From Methylosarcina fibrata AML-C10 (GTDB lineage: Bacteria > Pseudomonadota > Gammaproteobacteria > Methylococcales > Methylomonadaceae), in assembly GCF_000372865.1 (NCBI RefSeq), contig NZ_KB889965.1, positions 1,810,990 through 1,874,989 on the forward strand: a DNA stretch of 64,000 bases, read 5' to 3'. Below are positions 1 through 6,381 of this stretch, one piece after another. The translations under genes and the position numbers were made by a program. The notes beneath the pieces were generated by a model. It was not told the DNA's origin. It saw nothing but the letters and a program-made list of their open reading frames with translations, and made no database searches. How positions within the stretch are numbered: position 1 is the stretch's first letter; each line of letters starts with the position of its first letter.

Positions 1-1
1 C

Positions 2-109
2 GATACGGATCTGGAAACGGTGAGACCTGTTGCTGAGGCATTAGGTCTACTTGAGAAACGACTCGATTTGTCGGCCGTTACATCTTCTCAGGACGATTTT
101 TACTTTTAA
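2..109 (+). CDS. C-terminal end of an unidentified protein (5' part outside window), possibly a CobS/MoxR-type AAA+ ATPase
   Basis: The reading frame is open from the window edge to TAA at 107-109 and encodes 35 residues, ending in an acidic and aromatic tail (SQDDFYF). The fragment itself carries no recognisable motif. It lies directly before a DUF3150-like gene and a CobT-like VWA gene. On plasmids and phages such genes commonly sit beside a CobS/MoxR-like AAA+ ATPase, so this identity is guessed from position only. The stop codon lies one base before the T-run of the first leader motif. Confidence 0.45.
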   Translation, partial: DTDLETVRPVAEALGLLEKRLDLSAVTSSQDDFYF

Positions 110-110
110 C

Positions 111-190
111 TTTTTCTAATCCTAAAGGGGCAGTCCTACGCCCCTTGGGTCGTGTGCTGCCTCTTTTTTATTTATTTTTTGGAGGTAGTT
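111..190 (+). promoter_or_regulatory. Leader motif copy 1 (candidate translational RNA switch)
   Basis: TTTTTCTAATCC (111-122) is followed by A/B hairpin AAGGGGC (125-131)/GCCCCTT (140-146) and GGG. Segment C, CTGCCTC (157-163), can pair either with A (GGGGCAG 127-133, 7 pairs) or with D, GAGGTAG (182-188, 7 pairs with one G-U), which contains the Shine-Dalgarno of the gene starting at 191. The helices are mutually exclusive. The mechanism is inferred; the complementarity is read directly. Confidence 0.75.
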
Positions 191-1471
191 ATGTCACACA
201 AAGCAGAAATGATTTTGGACCAAATCGATGTTGTCAAACTCGACATCAACCTTTGGACCAGTTCAAAAAAATTAAGACCCGAGGATCTCGTGTTAGCCGA
301 CGGTTCCAAACTTCCACCAGAAGATTTGGCTTACCTTGGCACCAAAAAAACCATTGATCCCGACAAACTTAAAGAATTCAACCGAATTAAGAAAGAAGCG
401 GAGCGAATCTGTCTTCAATCGGGTACTCGTTTCCTCGGTGGCTTTGCCAATCCGCGGGATGAAATTCCTCGTATTACTCAAGAACTGGATGATTTGTCGA
501 AGACTTTTTATGAAGCCAGAGACCAACTCCTAGCCACTTATCACGAGGACACAGAAGAATGGGTCGCTCGCCATGCTGAATTTGGTGACGCCATTCGACG
601 TGCGATTGAGCCTGTTGAATCCGTAGCATCTAAGTTGCGGTTCGATTACGTTGTGTTTCGCGTCACCGTTCCTCAATCCGATGCGGTTTTACCTAATGCA
701 ACACCAGCTGCTGTCGATTCCCTGCAACGTCGTACCAATTCCATGAGCGATCAGTTGTTCCATGAAATTGCTCAGGAAGCCAGTCAGCTTATCGATCGAT
801 CTTTCGTCGGTAAGGATACTGTCACCGGGCGCTCTCTCAATGCTTTTCGGAGAATGCGGGACAAGCTGGACAGCCTTGGTTTTCTTGATCATCGGTGCAT
901 GCCGGTTGTCGATAAGATCGATGTTGTTTTGAATGCCTTGCCCAAACAAGGTCCTTATAACGGTGTTGCTTTCAACAGCCTTTTCACGCTTGGTTTGTTG
1001 TTGTCAGATCCTGACAAAATCAAACGTCACGGCAGTGGTTTGTTGCAAATGGAATCGATCTTGGTTTCAGATACCGTAGCTGCAGTTGAAACTGATGAGG
1101 AAGATTTCGATTCAGAAATGATCGACTCACCATCTGCTGTAACTACTGTAGATGAAGAAGCGACTGTTGCCGATACGTCTGCTGTCGATGCCGAAGACGA
1201 TCATCTTCCTGGTTTTGACGACTTCCTTTCAAACTACAATCCAGTGCAGGATGTATTTGATGTTGCCCCCTCTGTTGATGCAGGTATCAGCCTCGATAAT
1301 GTTGCTCAAGATGTTTTGAATCTGATTCCAGAATCAAACAGCTTCATGGCTTCTGTCAAAGAAACCGTACAAGTTGCCGCTGAAATTGCTTCAACGTCAA
1401 TTCCTGTTCAATCTAAGGACGAAACTGAAACTCCAGTTGCTGAAGAAGTAGTTGAGGATTTCTGGTTCTAA
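191..1471 (+). CDS. DUF3150-like element-encoded protein
   Basis: The product has 426 residues. The start ATG at 191 has GGAGG nine bases upstream; an upstream in-frame start at 152 would run through the leader motif and is rejected. The first roughly 280 residues are a charged, mostly helical domain that I read as DUF3150-like. The last roughly 140 residues are strongly acidic and low in complexity (many D, E, S, V) and end in EDFWF. DUF3150 proteins are typically found on plasmids and phages next to CobS-like AAA+ and CobT-like VWA proteins, matching this neighbourhood; their biochemical role is unknown. The acidic tail could be a partner-binding region. There is no signal peptide or membrane segment, so it is likely cytoplasmic. 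Confidence 0.7.
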   Translation: MSHKAEMILDQIDVVKLDINLWTSSKKLRPEDLVLADGSKLPPEDLAYLGTKKTIDPDKLKEFNRIKKEAERICLQSGTRFLGGFANPRDEIPRITQELDDLSKTFYEARDQLLATYHEDTEEWVARHAEFGDAIRRAIEPVESVASKLRFDYVVFRVTVPQSDAVLPNATPAAVDSLQRRTNSMSDQLFHEIAQEASQLIDRSFVGKDTVTGRSLNAFRRMRDKLDSLGFLDHRCMPVVDKIDVVLNALPKQGPYNGVAFNSLFTLGLLLSDPDKIKRHGSGLLQMESILVSDTVAAVETDEEDFDSEMIDSPSAVTTVDEEATVADTSAVDAEDDHLPGFDDFLSNYNPVQDVFDVAPSVDAGISLDNVAQDVLNLIPESNSFMASVKETVQVAAEIASTSIPVQSKDETETPVAEEVVEDFWF

Positions 1472-1548
1472 TTTTTCTACCCGGCGGGTGCAATTTCATC
1501 CCGCATGGGGTGTTTTGCCTCCGCCTCCATTTCTTTTTTGGAGGCTTT
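1472..1548 (+). promoter_or_regulatory. Leader motif copy 2
   Basis: TTTTTCTACCC (1472-1482) begins one base after the second base of the upstream stop codon. A/B hairpin is GCGGG (1484-1488)/CCCGC (1500-1504), followed by GGGG. Segment C carries two GCCTCC copies (1517-1522 and 1523-1528); either can pair with the Shine-Dalgarno region GGAGGC (1540-1545). The A-C alternative is weak here (GCAA/TTGC). Confidence 0.65.
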
Positions 1549-2100
1549 ATGGCTACTAATAAAAATATTATCTCACTTAGTCCGGAAAAAGCTGTTTCCT
1601 ATTGTGAGATCGTTCTTTCTGAGCTTGCGTTAAAAGCAAGCGATGAAAACACAATCATTTCGTCAACCTATATTCACTTCGGATTCTCTGGTGTTTCGAT
1701 GCCAGTTATTCGATTTCGTGAGTTGGTTGATTTGGAAATTTTTCCTCCGCTGAGGCCGATTATCATAATTGATAGCCCATTTTCTTTCGAACAACTTGAG
1801 TTCATTGAAGGGCTATTTAAGAACAATCGTGATGCTAGTATGTTTCGCTTTGCCAAACTTCTTCATCATTACAGGCGGAAAATATCGAGATGTCTCAACT
1901 CAAAACGTCTTGATTCTGCCCAACAGAGATGGCTTAACGATCCTGAAAACGTAGACCGTGATGTTAAATTTAGTCCTCGCTGTATTGCCGAGGATCGTTT
2001 GCATAAATGGTCTCGAAAAGCTTCACATAAGTCGTTACCTGGTCTCTCTGACCAGTCTTATTCGGATTACCTGGAGAATGTTTTTTCTCGTCTAGCTTAA
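1549..2100 (+). CDS. Hypothetical protein, 183 residues
   Basis: The start ATG at 1549 follows GGAGG with a short spacer; an upstream alternative at 1510 lies inside the leader motif and is rejected. The product is soluble, without signal peptide or membrane segment. It is basic in its C-terminal half, which has many R, K, H and W residues and could bind nucleic acid. I do not recognise the family. It sits between the DUF3150-like gene and further unknown element genes and has its own leader, so it was probably expressed as a separate translational unit of the same transcript. Confidence 0.7.
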   Translation: MATNKNIISLSPEKAVSYCEIVLSELALKASDENTIISSTYIHFGFSGVSMPVIRFRELVDLEIFPPLRPIIIIDSPFSFEQLEFIEGLFKNNRDASMFRFAKLLHHYRRKISRCLNSKRLDSAQQRWLNDPENVDRDVKFSPRCIAEDRLHKWSRKASHKSLPGLSDQSYSDYLENVFSRLA

Positions 2101-2121
2101 TCCAATAACATTTAATCTTTA

Positions 2122-2188
2122 TTTTTAACCCTTGAGGTAAACCATTGCCTCTTGGGCCCATGGTTTGCCTCTTTTTCGGAGAAAAACT
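2122..2188 (+). promoter_or_regulatory. Leader motif copy 3
   Basis: TTTTTAACCC (2122-2131). A = GAGGTAAACCAT (2134-2145). The proximal hairpin is GAGGTAA/TTGCCTC (2134-2140/2145-2151, 7 pairs, four-base loop). Segment C = ATGGTTTGCCTC (2160-2171) pairs with all 12 bases of A (one G-U). C also pairs with the ribosome-binding region: ATGGTTT with AAAACTAT-type sequence (2183-2190) and CTC with GAG. This is among the clearest copies. Confidence 0.8.
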
Positions 2189-2686
2189 ATGAAAAAAGAA
2201 TTATTCGAATCAAAATTGTCCAACGGCAATGCCATCAAATACGCCAGACTGCCTTCAGGCACCTGTTACCATCAGGAAACATCTGATCAAGTTATTCGTA
2301 TTCTCGAATCTTGTATGAAATCCGGCGAAATCGTCCGTGTTTTCTATGGCGATACGAAAACGGGTCAATCCTGGCATGATGAGTTTGATATAGTCGGTCG
2401 AATTGGACGTTCAACTGGAATTATTAAAATTCCGTTGTTAGTGCCAAAAGGTGATTGTGGTGGTCCTGGTTTACTGGATCATTGCATTATCCGTATAGAC
2501 TCACGCGAAGAAACGCTTTACCAGCACAAGAAATTTCGTGTTGGTGATATGACTCTGAGCAAAGGCGAGACCAAAGGTTATCCATGGGAGGTTTTCATCG
2601 ATAACATTTTACACGCTCGATTTAAGAAAAATGTCGAAGCAATTAGATTTATGGACTTTATTCAAGGCAACCTGTTTGCTATCTGA
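2189..2686 (+). CDS. Hypothetical protein, 165 residues
   Basis: The start ATG at 2189 follows GGAG (2178-2181); an earlier in-frame start at 2165 lies inside the leader and is rejected. The protein appears globular, alpha/beta and soluble, with no signal sequence. Conserved-looking stretches include VFYGDTKTGQSWHDEFD and the C-terminal HARFKKNVEAIRFMDF. I do not recognise the family, although the layout resembles small accessory proteins conserved on large plasmids and integrative elements. The next gene starts 8 bases after its stop with a good ribosome-binding site, so the two are probably translated together. Confidence 0.7.
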   Translation: MKKELFESKLSNGNAIKYARLPSGTCYHQETSDQVIRILESCMKSGEIVRVFYGDTKTGQSWHDEFDIVGRIGRSTGIIKIPLLVPKGDCGGPGLLDHCIIRIDSREETLYQHKKFRVGDMTLSKGETKGYPWEVFIDNILHARFKKNVEAIRFMDFIQGNLFAI

Positions 2687-2694
2687 GGTAGTTT

Positions 2695-3021
2695 ATGAAT
2701 CGGAACCAGATTGTGAAGCTCATTCGCAGTTGCCTTTCATCTTCCGGTTGGAATGATTTTGATCATCCTTCCGCGGCATTGTCATACAAGTTTTATGACA
2801 CTGCTGTTGGGAAAAAAGAGGCGCAAGCCTATTTCTCTGGTGATCAATATAACTGGAGGTTGTCCGGTCTTTATGAAAGTCATGGACGCAATATTCTGGA
2901 AACGGAATCCGTCCTTATTCCTAAAGATTGTAGTTCTACAAGGCTACTCAATTTAACCGATCTGTTCATTCAAAGAGTCGAAATGGCTATAGCTAACAGC
3001 TACGCCGTTCGATTGCTTTAA
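2695..3021 (+). CDS. Hypothetical protein, 108 residues
   Basis: ATG at 2695 follows GAGG that overlaps the preceding stop codon region (2684-2690), so translation is likely coupled to the upstream gene. It has no leader motif, in contrast to neighbours that are not directly coupled. The product is soluble with a mixed composition (for example the stretch YFSGDQYNWRLSGLYESHGR) and no recognisable domain. Its role is unknown; pairing with the 165-residue protein suggests a joint function. Confidence 0.65.
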   Translation: MNRNQIVKLIRSCLSSSGWNDFDHPSAALSYKFYDTAVGKKEAQAYFSGDQYNWRLSGLYESHGRNILETESVLIPKDCSSTRLLNLTDLFIQRVEMAIANSYAVRLL

Positions 3022-3034
3022 CTTTACTGACTTA

Positions 3035-3106
3035 TTTTTTCAACCCTTGAGGTAAACCATTTGCCTCATGGGCTCATGGTTTGCCTCCTTTTTGGAGATA
3101 TAAACC
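3035..3106 (+). promoter_or_regulatory. Leader motif copy 4
   Basis: TTTTTTCAACCC (3035-3046). A = GAGGTAAACCAT (3049-3060); B = TTGCCTC (3061-3067); C = ATGGTTTGCCTC (3076-3087). A-C is 12 pairs. C-D is also strong: CATGGTTT (3075-3082) pairs perfectly with AAACCATG (3102-3109), which includes the start codon, and CTCC (3085-3088) pairs with the Shine-Dalgarno GGAG (3094-3097). The sequence is nearly identical to copy 3, suggesting recent duplication. Confidence 0.82.
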
Positions 3107-4906
3107 ATGAAAAATCAAACCTTGAATAATGCCTTTCCCATAGTTGCAGCTGCATTGGGCAACAAGTTTGGCGTCAAAGTTTCGGTAGGTGGAGACGATG
3201 CCTATACAACCGGCGATCGCATTCACCTTCCGGCCCTAGATACTGATGATTCCAATATCAAAGATGTCGCTTGGGGCTATTTGGCACATGAAGCGGCGCA
3301 CGTTCGTTTCACCGATTTTGGTGAATTTCGCAACGCCGCGACAAATCCTTTACGGAAAAGCATTGTCAATATCCTGGAAGATGTCCGCATTGAGAAGTCC
3401 ATGCAGGAACCCTATCCAGGTACAAAAGGGACGACGGAAAAAGTCGTTGAATATTTGGTCCAAACCGGTAGTTTTGGTTTTGTCACAAAAGATCAAGATC
3501 CCCATCCGGCCAAAGTTCTATCGCAATTTCTGTTATTCCGTTTGAGATACGATGTTCTTGGCCAAAAAGCCTTGTCGTCGCTTGCAGATTCTGCCGAATC
3601 CCTACTGGAAGATACTTTTCCTGTGGGTGCTGTTACCCGCTTATTTGGTCTTTTATCTGATGTGCCTCATTTGAGTGAAACCCGTCATTGCGTTCGGCTT
3701 GCCGATCAAATATTGCGGATGATCCAAGAGGAACAGGAAAAAGCAAAAGAGCAAGCTAGGCAACAACAATCGTCAAACGGTAGCGCTGGTGGACAATCGG
3801 ATTCGTCTGATGATGCCGACGCAGATGATCAAAGTGATGATTCGTCGTCTGGTGCAGATGATTCCCAATCGAATCAATCGACTCAACCTGATAATGCCAA
3901 ATCACAAGCCAATCCGTCTGATACTGATGACTATCATGCTGATCAACAGTCTGGACAGGGTGCAACGTCATCCCATGTCGGTGGTAATGATCAATCTCAG
4001 GATGCCGACCAATTGGCGCAAATCTTGTCTTCGGTACTCTCTGCCGGCCAAGATGATCTACCTGATGATCTGTTTGAAGCAGCTCAAGCGCTGTTGGGTA
4101 ACCAACCAAGAAATAGTTACGATTCAGAAATCCACTTGCCCCTGGCAATGGAACCGAATCGTAATCCTTCGATTGGTAACGCAATATTGAATCGAGCGCT
4201 TTCGGAATCCGGCAAAATCCGGGCTTCCTTACAAGGACTGATTCAATCCAGCCGTTATGAACGTCCTGTTAACAAGCGATCTGGTAATCGTATTGATGGC
4301 CGTAAATTGGTTCGCTTGTCTCAAGGTGATTCTCGCGTTTTCGAGCGTAGAGCTCACAAGCAGGCGCCAAATACGGCTTTACACTTGTTGGTCGATGCAT
4401 CGGGCTCGATGAATAACCGCATCAACCAGACTTCTCCGATTACCCTGGCTCATGTTGCCATGGATTCGGCGGTTGCTTTGGCTTTGGCGCTGGAAGGTAT
4501 TTCGGGTGTCAATCCAGCGGTCACACGCTTCCCTCATGGAAATACTGATAACGTCAATCCATTGTTAAAACACGGCCAAAAGGTTCGCCCTAATGCGTCG
4601 GCGTTTTCTGCAATTACCAATGGAGGAACGCCGCTTCATACCGCACTTTGGTATGCTGCTGCGAGCGTTATAGCAACCAAGGAAGAACGCAAGGTCATCA
4701 TGGTTCTCACTGACGGTGAACCAGATGATTACGATGCTGCCGAATCAGTCATTCGCCGCTGCAAAGCGACCAACATTGAATTGGTTGGTGTTGGGATTGG
4801 TATCGATACCAGTCATTTGTTTGACTACTCGATCTGCATCAACAATGTCTCCGATCTGCGTTCTGAACTTTTTAGAATCAGTAAGGAATTGTTGTTGGCT
4901 GCTTAA
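3107..4906 (+). CDS. CobT-like VWA-domain protein with N-terminal HExxH motif
   Basis: The protein has 599 residues. The N-terminal domain contains HEAAH at residues 61-65, a zinc-peptidase-like motif. Residues of about 215-330 are a Q/S/D-rich disordered linker. The C-terminal third is a von Willebrand factor A domain with the MIDAS DASGS at about 429-433, a threonine of the TPLH region and TDGEPDD at about 535. The architecture resembles CobT, the VWA subunit of cobaltochelatase, but nothing else here belongs to cobalamin synthesis. Plasmid and phage CobT-like proteins are thought to work with MoxR/CobS-like AAA+ ATPases as remodelling pairs. A cytoplasmic metal-dependent assembly factor is a reasonable guess; protease activity is untested. 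It has its own leader motif, whose helix includes the ATG. Confidence 0.8.
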   Translation: MKNQTLNNAFPIVAAALGNKFGVKVSVGGDDAYTTGDRIHLPALDTDDSNIKDVAWGYLAHEAAHVRFTDFGEFRNAATNPLRKSIVNILEDVRIEKSMQEPYPGTKGTTEKVVEYLVQTGSFGFVTKDQDPHPAKVLSQFLLFRLRYDVLGQKALSSLADSAESLLEDTFPVGAVTRLFGLLSDVPHLSETRHCVRLADQILRMIQEEQEKAKEQARQQQSSNGSAGGQSDSSDDADADDQSDDSSSGADDSQSNQSTQPDNAKSQANPSDTDDYHADQQSGQGATSSHVGGNDQSQDADQLAQILSSVLSAGQDDLPDDLFEAAQALLGNQPRNSYDSEIHLPLAMEPNRNPSIGNAILNRALSESGKIRASLQGLIQSSRYERPVNKRSGNRIDGRKLVRLSQGDSRVFERRAHKQAPNTALHLLVDASGSMNNRINQTSPITLAHVAMDSAVALALALEGISGVNPAVTRFPHGNTDNVNPLLKHGQKVRPNASAFSAITNGGTPLHTALWYAAASVIATKEERKVIMVLTDGEPDDYDAAESVIRRCKATNIELVGVGIGIDTSHLFDYSICINNVSDLRSELFRISKELLLAA

Positions 4907-4916
4907 TTAACCCTTT

Positions 4917-4942
4917 GGCGATGCTCCGGAATCGCCATTTTT
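4917..4942 (+). terminator. Hairpin with T-tract after the CobT-like gene
   Basis: GGCGAT (4917-4922)/ATCGCC (4931-4936) forms a six-pair stem followed by ATTTTT. The T-tract is at the same time the T-run that opens leader copy 5, so the element may work as a partial terminator between two units. Confidence 0.45.
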
Positions 4943-5007
4943 CACCCAGTCAGGGAGCCTTTCCCGCTGGGGATGCTCCTTGTCTTTTTTCTTTTGGAGA
5001 TTACACA
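4938..5007 (+). promoter_or_regulatory. Leader motif copy 5
   Basis: TTTTTCACCC (4938-4947). Outer stem CCCAG (4945-4949)/CTGGG (4967-4971) encloses A GGGAGC (4953-4958) and B TCCC (4962-4965). C = GCTCCT (4975-4980) pairs with A (6 pairs), and CTCC of C pairs with the Shine-Dalgarno GGAG (4996-4999). Confidence 0.68.
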
Positions 5008-5409
5008 ATGAGCAAAAGTAATAATCTGACCCAACAATTGGTTTCTGTGTTGCAAGAAATGGTTAATGACTATGGCTTTAATCGTTGCGACGACAAACGT
5101 TTAGAAACTATCGGCATGGCTAAAAAGCTACTTGATAATACACGACAATCGATGCCCGATTCTTCAGTTATTGAGCCTACTCTTACCGCCACTATTGCTG
5201 ATTTAAAAGCGGAATTGGATCAAGTCAAAAATCGTAATAATCAACTGGAGACATATCTTGAGGAATCCAGTCAAACCATGTCTTCAATGCGCGAGCAAAT
5301 CGAGCAAATGAGACCTATGTTTGATGACGAAGATGACGCGATCCAATCTGTTTGCGATTCTCACGATGAACTACTCTCAACAATCGCTGTTTTGGGAGGT
5401 GTCGCGTGA
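5008..5409 (+). CDS. Small coiled-coil protein, 133 residues
   Basis: ATG at 5008 follows GGAG (4996-4999); an upstream in-frame ATG at 4915 crosses the terminator and leader and is rejected. Residues about 55-105 are predicted coiled coil by eye (heptad-like L, E, Q, K pattern: DLKAELDQVKNRNNQLETYL), and the C-terminus is acidic. There is no signal peptide. The function is unknown; coiled coils of this size often act as structural or adaptor partners. The next gene overlaps it by four bases. Confidence 0.65.
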   Translation: MSKSNNLTQQLVSVLQEMVNDYGFNRCDDKRLETIGMAKKLLDNTRQSMPDSSVIEPTLTATIADLKAELDQVKNRNNQLETYLEESSQTMSSMREQIEQMRPMFDDEDDAIQSVCDSHDELLSTIAVLGGVA

Positions 5410-5660
5410 TTTCGTCTTTTCGTGAAGCACTGGAACAAGTTCGAGCGGCTTTACCTGATTCATCTTTTGCTAAGCAAGAAGGGATTGATCCTGATTTGAT
5501 TCATCGCATCAATGCGGCTTTAGGTTCTACCGATTTCAATTATGCTCAACTGAAACAGTTGTTGGTTGAATCTAGGACAGCACTGCCGACTGCTTGGCAA
5601 AATCATGGCGGTTGTTCTGATGATTTGCTCAATCTTATTGATTGTGTCATTGCTCAGTAA
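5406..5660 (+). CDS. Small hypothetical protein, 84 residues
   Basis: The start is GTG at 5406, overlapping the upstream TGA (GTGA), with GGGAGG at 5394-5399. Stop-start overlap indicates translational coupling with the coiled-coil protein. The product is small, soluble and helix-rich, with no recognised domain. It lacks a leader of its own, consistent with the pattern in this region. Confidence 0.55.
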   Translation: MISSFREALEQVRAALPDSSFAKQEGIDPDLIHRINAALGSTDFNYAQLKQLLVESRTALPTAWQNHGGCSDDLLNLIDCVIAQ

Positions 5661-5665
5661 CCTCT

Positions 5666-5710
5666 AACCCGACCAGGGACCATTCTCCGTTTCGGATTTT
5701 TGTCTCTGTT
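5666..5710 (+). promoter_or_regulatory. Orphan leader-like motif (no gene follows)
   Basis: AACCC (5666-5670), A GGGAC (5676-5680), B-like TCTCC (5684-5688) and C GTCTC (5702-5706) keep the leader layout, and A-C can form five pairs. The T-run, a Shine-Dalgarno and a start codon are all missing. It is probably a leader whose gene was lost, or a degenerate copy. Confidence 0.45.
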
Positions 5711-5721
5711 AGTATCCAGAC

Positions 5722-5749
5722 GAAAGACGCGCTAATTCAGGCGTCTTTC
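5722..5749. repeat. Perfect 9-bp inverted repeat
   Basis: GAAAGACGC (5722-5730) and GCGTCTTTC (5741-5749) are separated by ten bases. The core GAAAGACG recurs in both arms of the larger palindrome at 5792-5836, giving four copies within 115 bases. It has no T-tract, so it is less convincing as a terminator than as an operator or recombination site. Confidence 0.6.
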
Positions 5750-5791
5750 AAAATTTACCAATTCGACGGTATAGCGGCATAATGCCCTTTG

Positions 5792-5841
5792 CCGTCTTTC
5801 CAGAGCGTTCTCTCGAAGAACGCTCTGGAAAGACGGATTTT
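5792..5841 (+). terminator. Strong hairpin terminator with 20-bp perfect stem
   Basis: The arms at 5792-5811 and 5817-5836 are perfectly complementary over 20 bases with a five-base loop (CTCGA), followed by ATTTTT. This is a strong Rho-independent terminator candidate closing the first transcription unit. The rest of the 5661-5921 gap shows no gene; it holds the orphan leader, a 9-bp inverted repeat and a short GCGCC/GGCGT hairpin (5907-5919) before the next leader. Confidence 0.7.
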
Positions 5842-5921
5842 TGCAGCCCTCTAAGAGGACTCAAAAGCAAGTGCCCATTCAGCACTCAAAATAAAGAACC
5901 TGTAAAGCGCCTTTGGCGTGA

Positions 5922-5996
5922 TTTTTAACCCACTTGGGAAATCTCTATTCCCCGGTAGGGCCATGATGATTTCTCGCAATTTTTCAGGAGGTTGTC
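5922..5996 (+). promoter_or_regulatory. Leader motif copy 6
   Basis: TTTTTAACCC (5922-5931), A GGGAAATC (5936-5943), B TTCCC (5948-5952), GGG at 5958-5960. A can pair with GATTTCTC (5968-5975, 8 pairs). C, ATGATGATTTCT (5963-5974), pairs with D, GGAGGTTGTCAT (5987-5998), over 12 consecutive pairs including several G-U; D holds the Shine-Dalgarno and part of the ATG at 5997. Confidence 0.75.
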
Positions 5997-6293
5997 ATGT
6001 GCCAATTCTATTTCGAAATTTCGCTCACCAATAGCGGTGACAAAATTGATTTAGGCCTTGTTCTCGACAAGAACGAGTCCAACTCCTTGGCCAAGGTATT
6101 TTCCATTTCGGATGACTCTACGACGTACATCAATACCAATGACCATAACATTTGCCGCATCCTTATAACTTCATTGAAGGAATACGCGCAAACACGTCGA
6201 TTTTTCAAAGTTGAAGACTTCCTTCGGGATTGTCTTTTCAGTTTGAAGAACTGCAAAACATCAGGATTAAGCTATTCGCTCAAACTGATCTAA
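5997..6293 (+). CDS. Hypothetical protein, 98 residues
   Basis: ATG at 5997 follows AGGAGG. The protein starts MCQFYFEISL and is soluble with three to four cysteines but no metal-site spacing that I recognise. It shares the opening MCQ.-F/V pattern with the 88-residue protein at 10177, but the two are otherwise not obviously alike. The role is unknown. It is the first gene after the strong terminator, so a promoter may lie in 5842-5921, though no convincing -35/-10 pair is visible. Confidence 0.6.
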   Translation: MCQFYFEISLTNSGDKIDLGLVLDKNESNSLAKVFSISDDSTTYINTNDHNICRILITSLKEYAQTRRFFKVEDFLRDCLFSLKNCKTSGLSYSLKLI

Positions 6294-6300
6294 ATCATCC

Positions 6301-6381
6301 TTTTTTTAACCCAACTGGGAACAAAATATTTCCCACTGGGATTGTTTTGTTTCTAGTGATTTTTCTATTTGGAGACAAAAC
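6301..6381 (+). promoter_or_regulatory. Leader motif copy 7
   Basis: TTTTTTTAACCC (6301-6312), A GGGAACAAAA (6317-6326), B TTCCC (6330-6334), GGG 6338-6340. C GTTTTGTTTCT (6344-6354) pairs with A (GGAACAAAA/TTTTGTTTC, 9 pairs) or with D GGAGACAAAAC (6371-6381, 11 consecutive pairs), which contains the Shine-Dalgarno and reaches the ATG. The C-D helix is the longest uninterrupted one together with copy 6. Confidence 0.8.

Noticed and set aside
3756-4190. Open frames opposite and inside the CobT-like linker
   Set aside because: They arise from the repetitive D/S/Q codons of the linker.
3107-4906. CobT as a cobalamin-biosynthesis gene
   Set aside because: No other cobalamin gene is present, and DUF3150, GHKL and primase neighbours fit a mobile-element role.
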